Assembly: GCA_002310995.1 (NCBI GenBank)
Contig: DBYV01000021.1
Span: 1-17,452 of the forward strand
Reading direction: 5' to 3'
DNA length: 17,452 bases
From: a bacterium UBP6_UBA1177
GTDB taxonomy: Bacteria > UBP6 > UBA1177
In this document: positions 16,073-17,452 of the stretch, piece after piece
Numbering within the stretch: position 1 is the first letter of the stretch
Layout of the letters: each line of letters begins with the position of its first letter
Program-made: the position numbers and the translations under genes
Notes under the pieces: model-generated
Told to the model about the DNA's origin: nothing
The model's input: only the letters and a program-made list of their open reading frames with translations
Database searches by the model: none

Positions 16073-16750
16073 TCACGAATTTTCAAACAAAAATTTGTCC
16101 GAAAACAGATCTTTTCCGTATCCCGCGAAGTTGTTTTTGAGGAAAGTAAGCCCTTTATCGACGCTTTCAAGTTGCGTTGCTCGGTGAAGGTCGGTTCCGA
16201 GATTGTCGATGATTTCCTTTTCCAGAAAGCGGATGACCTGCTTTTTCTTGATGTGGAAAGAGGCTTTTGCCAGAGTTCGCACCGAAGACTGGAAGAAAAC
16301 TTTGTATTTTTTCTTCAGTTCAAGCCAGAACTCGTCATCCTTCAGATATCTTTCGATATGTGCCAGAAGCGGGATGAAGCCGCCTGCATTGAGCGAAAAA
16401 ACGGAATTTTCGATCTCTTTTTTGCCGACAAACGGAGAGAACTCGACCATGATTATTTTGTAGCCGTTTTTTGTCCTCGAAAATTCGCGGTGGTCGGAAA
16501 GTTCCTTTATTTTCGGGATGTTGCACATATATTCGAAACTGAAGCGTCTGACCATCGTTTTGCCGAGAGCCGAAATGCGCCCCATGACGATGTTCGGGTC
16601 GGGGTTGAACAGTGTGTGAAACTTGTGCGGTGTCGGGACGATCTCGATGTAACCGAGAAAAGACATTTCCTTTATAATTTCAAGTGTTTCAGAAACTTCT
16701 TCGGGGCCGTCGTCCAGCCCCGGAAGAAGATGTGAGTGAAGATCGATCAT
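16073..16750 (-). CDS. PHP-domain phosphatase, CpsB/YwqE-type protein-tyrosine phosphatase
   Basis: This is a PHP-fold metallophosphatase of the CpsB/YwqE/CapC kind, which dephosphorylates tyrosine kinases that control polysaccharide export. The 225 residues are shorter than the usual ~245-255. The opening DLHSHLLPGLDDGP (3-16) is diagnostic. Expected metal ligands are H5, H7, D14, H42 (PTPH), E73, H131 (AHIERY), D187 and H189 (GTDLHR). The segment between 44 and 72 lacks the usual length and the GQE context, which accounts for most of the missing residues. The start has no strong Shine-Dalgarno site and lies 12 bases after the iorB stop, so it may be translated by coupling. Histidinol phosphatase is a less likely reading. 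No partner tyrosine kinase is visible. Confidence 0.85.
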   Translation of the reverse strand: MIDLHSHLLPGLDDGPEEVSETLEIIKEMSFLGYIEIVPTPHKFHTLFNPDPNIVMGRISALGKTMVRRFSFEYMCNIPKIKELSDHREFSRTKNGYKIIMVEFSPFVGKKEIENSVFSLNAGGFIPLLAHIERYLKDDEFWLELKKKYKVFFQSSVRTLAKASFHIKKKQVIRFLEKEIIDNLGTDLHRATQLESVDKGLTFLKNNFAGYGKDLFSDKFLFENS

Positions 16751-16762
16751 TGACTTGAAGAA

Positions 16763-17353
16763 CTACTTTTTCGAATTTTTCTCTGCGAAATCCCAGCCTG
16801 CGTTGATCGCAGCGAGGTTCGATTTGACGATTTCTTCGCCTTTGCTTCCGAAAATGACCTCAACGCCCTTTCTGATGATGTTGATGTCAAGGCCTGTGAA
16901 AAGGCTTGCAGCGCCTGCAATGACCATGTTCATGCCGCGTGCGTTGTTGACTTCCTTTGCGATGCCGTCGCCGTCGATCGCGATGCAGCGGGGCTGTTTT
17001 TTAAGCTCGGCCATAAGTTCGTCAACGTTCGGATAGTTGTCGATATTGATGAAGGGGTTCGTGTTTGTTACGATCCAGCCTGTTTCCGGGTTGAGCCACG
17101 GAAGGTAGCGGAGCGATTCCATCGGTTCTACGCTGATGATGATGTCTGCTTTTCCCATCGGAACAAGGTCGCTCCAGATCGGTTTGTCGGAAATTCTGAA
17201 GTGGCTCTGAACGTCGCCGCCGCGCTGGCTCATGCCGTGAACTTCGGCCTGTTTGAGGTAAAGACCGCTTTCAACTGCGGCATAACCGAAGATCTGCGCG
17301 ATCGAAAGAATGCCCTGACCGCCTACACCTGCAAGAATCATATCACATTTCAT
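16763..17353 (-). CDS. iorB: Indolepyruvate:ferredoxin oxidoreductase, beta subunit
   Basis: IorB pairs with IorA to oxidise aryl-pyruvates, made by transamination of aromatic amino acids, to aryl-acetyl-CoA with reduction of ferredoxin. The 196 residues form one pyruvate-ferredoxin oxidoreductase gamma-type domain. The start GVGGQGILSIAQIFGYAA (9-26) and EVHGMSQRGGDVQSHFR (37-53) are the family signatures. GAASLFTG near residue 146 is also typical. ATG 17353 has a perfect GGAGGT seven bases upstream, which directly follows the iorA stop. The enzyme is oxygen-sensitive and found in anaerobes that ferment peptides or amino acids, which fits the aminopeptidase at the other end of the window. 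Confidence 0.94.
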   Translation of the reverse strand: MKCDMILAGVGGQGILSIAQIFGYAAVESGLYLKQAEVHGMSQRGGDVQSHFRISDKPIWSDLVPMGKADIIISVEPMESLRYLPWLNPETGWIVTNTNPFINIDNYPNVDELMAELKKQPRCIAIDGDGIAKEVNNARGMNMVIAGAASLFTGLDINIIRKGVEVIFGSKGEEIVKSNLAAINAGWDFAEKNSKK

Positions 17354-17365
17354 AAGAGCACCTCC

Positions 17366-17452
17366 TTACTTCTTTGCCGCTTTGGTTTTTCTTCTTAAAG
17401 TCTGCATGCATTCTCTCTGCGGAATGATGACAGAAACGCCGTTGTATTCGAT
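17366..17452 (-). CDS. iorA: Indolepyruvate:ferredoxin oxidoreductase, alpha subunit, C-terminal end only
   Basis: The last 28 codons and TAA stop (17366-17368) of a gene running in from beyond the window end. The peptide begins IEYNGVSVIIPQRECMQTL and ends in a Lys/Arg-rich tail. The GVSV-II-P-REC pattern matches the C-terminus of IorA, the large subunit with the thiamine-diphosphate and ferredoxin domains. Its place 12 nt upstream of iorB gives the standard iorAB order. The N-terminal part is outside the window. Confidence 0.8.
   Translation of the reverse strand: MEYNGVSVIIPQRECMQTLRRKTKAAKK

Overview
The window is a compact bacterial chromosome segment with moderate GC, standard-code genes, clear Shine-Dalgarno sites and very short intergenic gaps. 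A type II secretion system (T2SS), two lipoproteins and a secretin point to a Gram-negative cell. Indolepyruvate:ferredoxin oxidoreductase genes suggest anaerobic, amino-acid-using metabolism. The GspC PDZ domain and the gspC-D-E-F order look deltaproteobacterial or Myxococcota-like. That placement is by eye; related phyla are not excluded.

Region 1 (about 1-6044, + strand) is a tight five-gene run. It holds an Xaa-Pro aminopeptidase cut by the window edge, mutS2, a WbpE-type sugar aminotransferase, a lipoprotein with a concanavalin-like fold, and dTMP kinase. Gaps are 46, 10, 0 and -1 nt, so co-transcription is likely. The products are functionally mixed: peptide turnover, DNA or ribosome quality control, surface glycan and nucleotide synthesis.

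Region 2 (6046-7247) has a convergent Na+/Ca2+-type antiporter gene on the - strand, then a divergent regulatory region. That region holds a probable sigma70-type promoter for the antiporter, a tandem 8-bp repeat array between inverted GC-rich hexamers, a TGACA-AAA-TGTCA dyad, and a consensus -24/-12 sigma54 promoter just ahead of gspC. The sigma54 site fixes the gspC start at TTG 7248.

Region 3 (7248-13755, + strand) is the operon gspC-gspD-gspE-gspF: inner-membrane clamp, outer-membrane secretin, assembly ATPase and platform protein. No pseudopilin gene follows.

Region 4 (13842-16069, + strand) has a lipoprotein S41 (C-terminal processing type) protease. After it come a REP-like hairpin and a terminator-like palindrome. 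Then comes an exported cysteine-rich protein made of two copies of a ten-cysteine module, which I cannot assign to a named family.

Region 5 (16073-17452, - strand) has a CpsB/YwqE-type PHP phosphatase, iorB, and the last 28 codons of iorA. No tRNA, rRNA, CRISPR array or insertion sequence was seen. No gene-free stretch exceeds 300 bases. The most unusual items are the sigma54-type control region of the secretion operon and the duplicated ten-cysteine protein.
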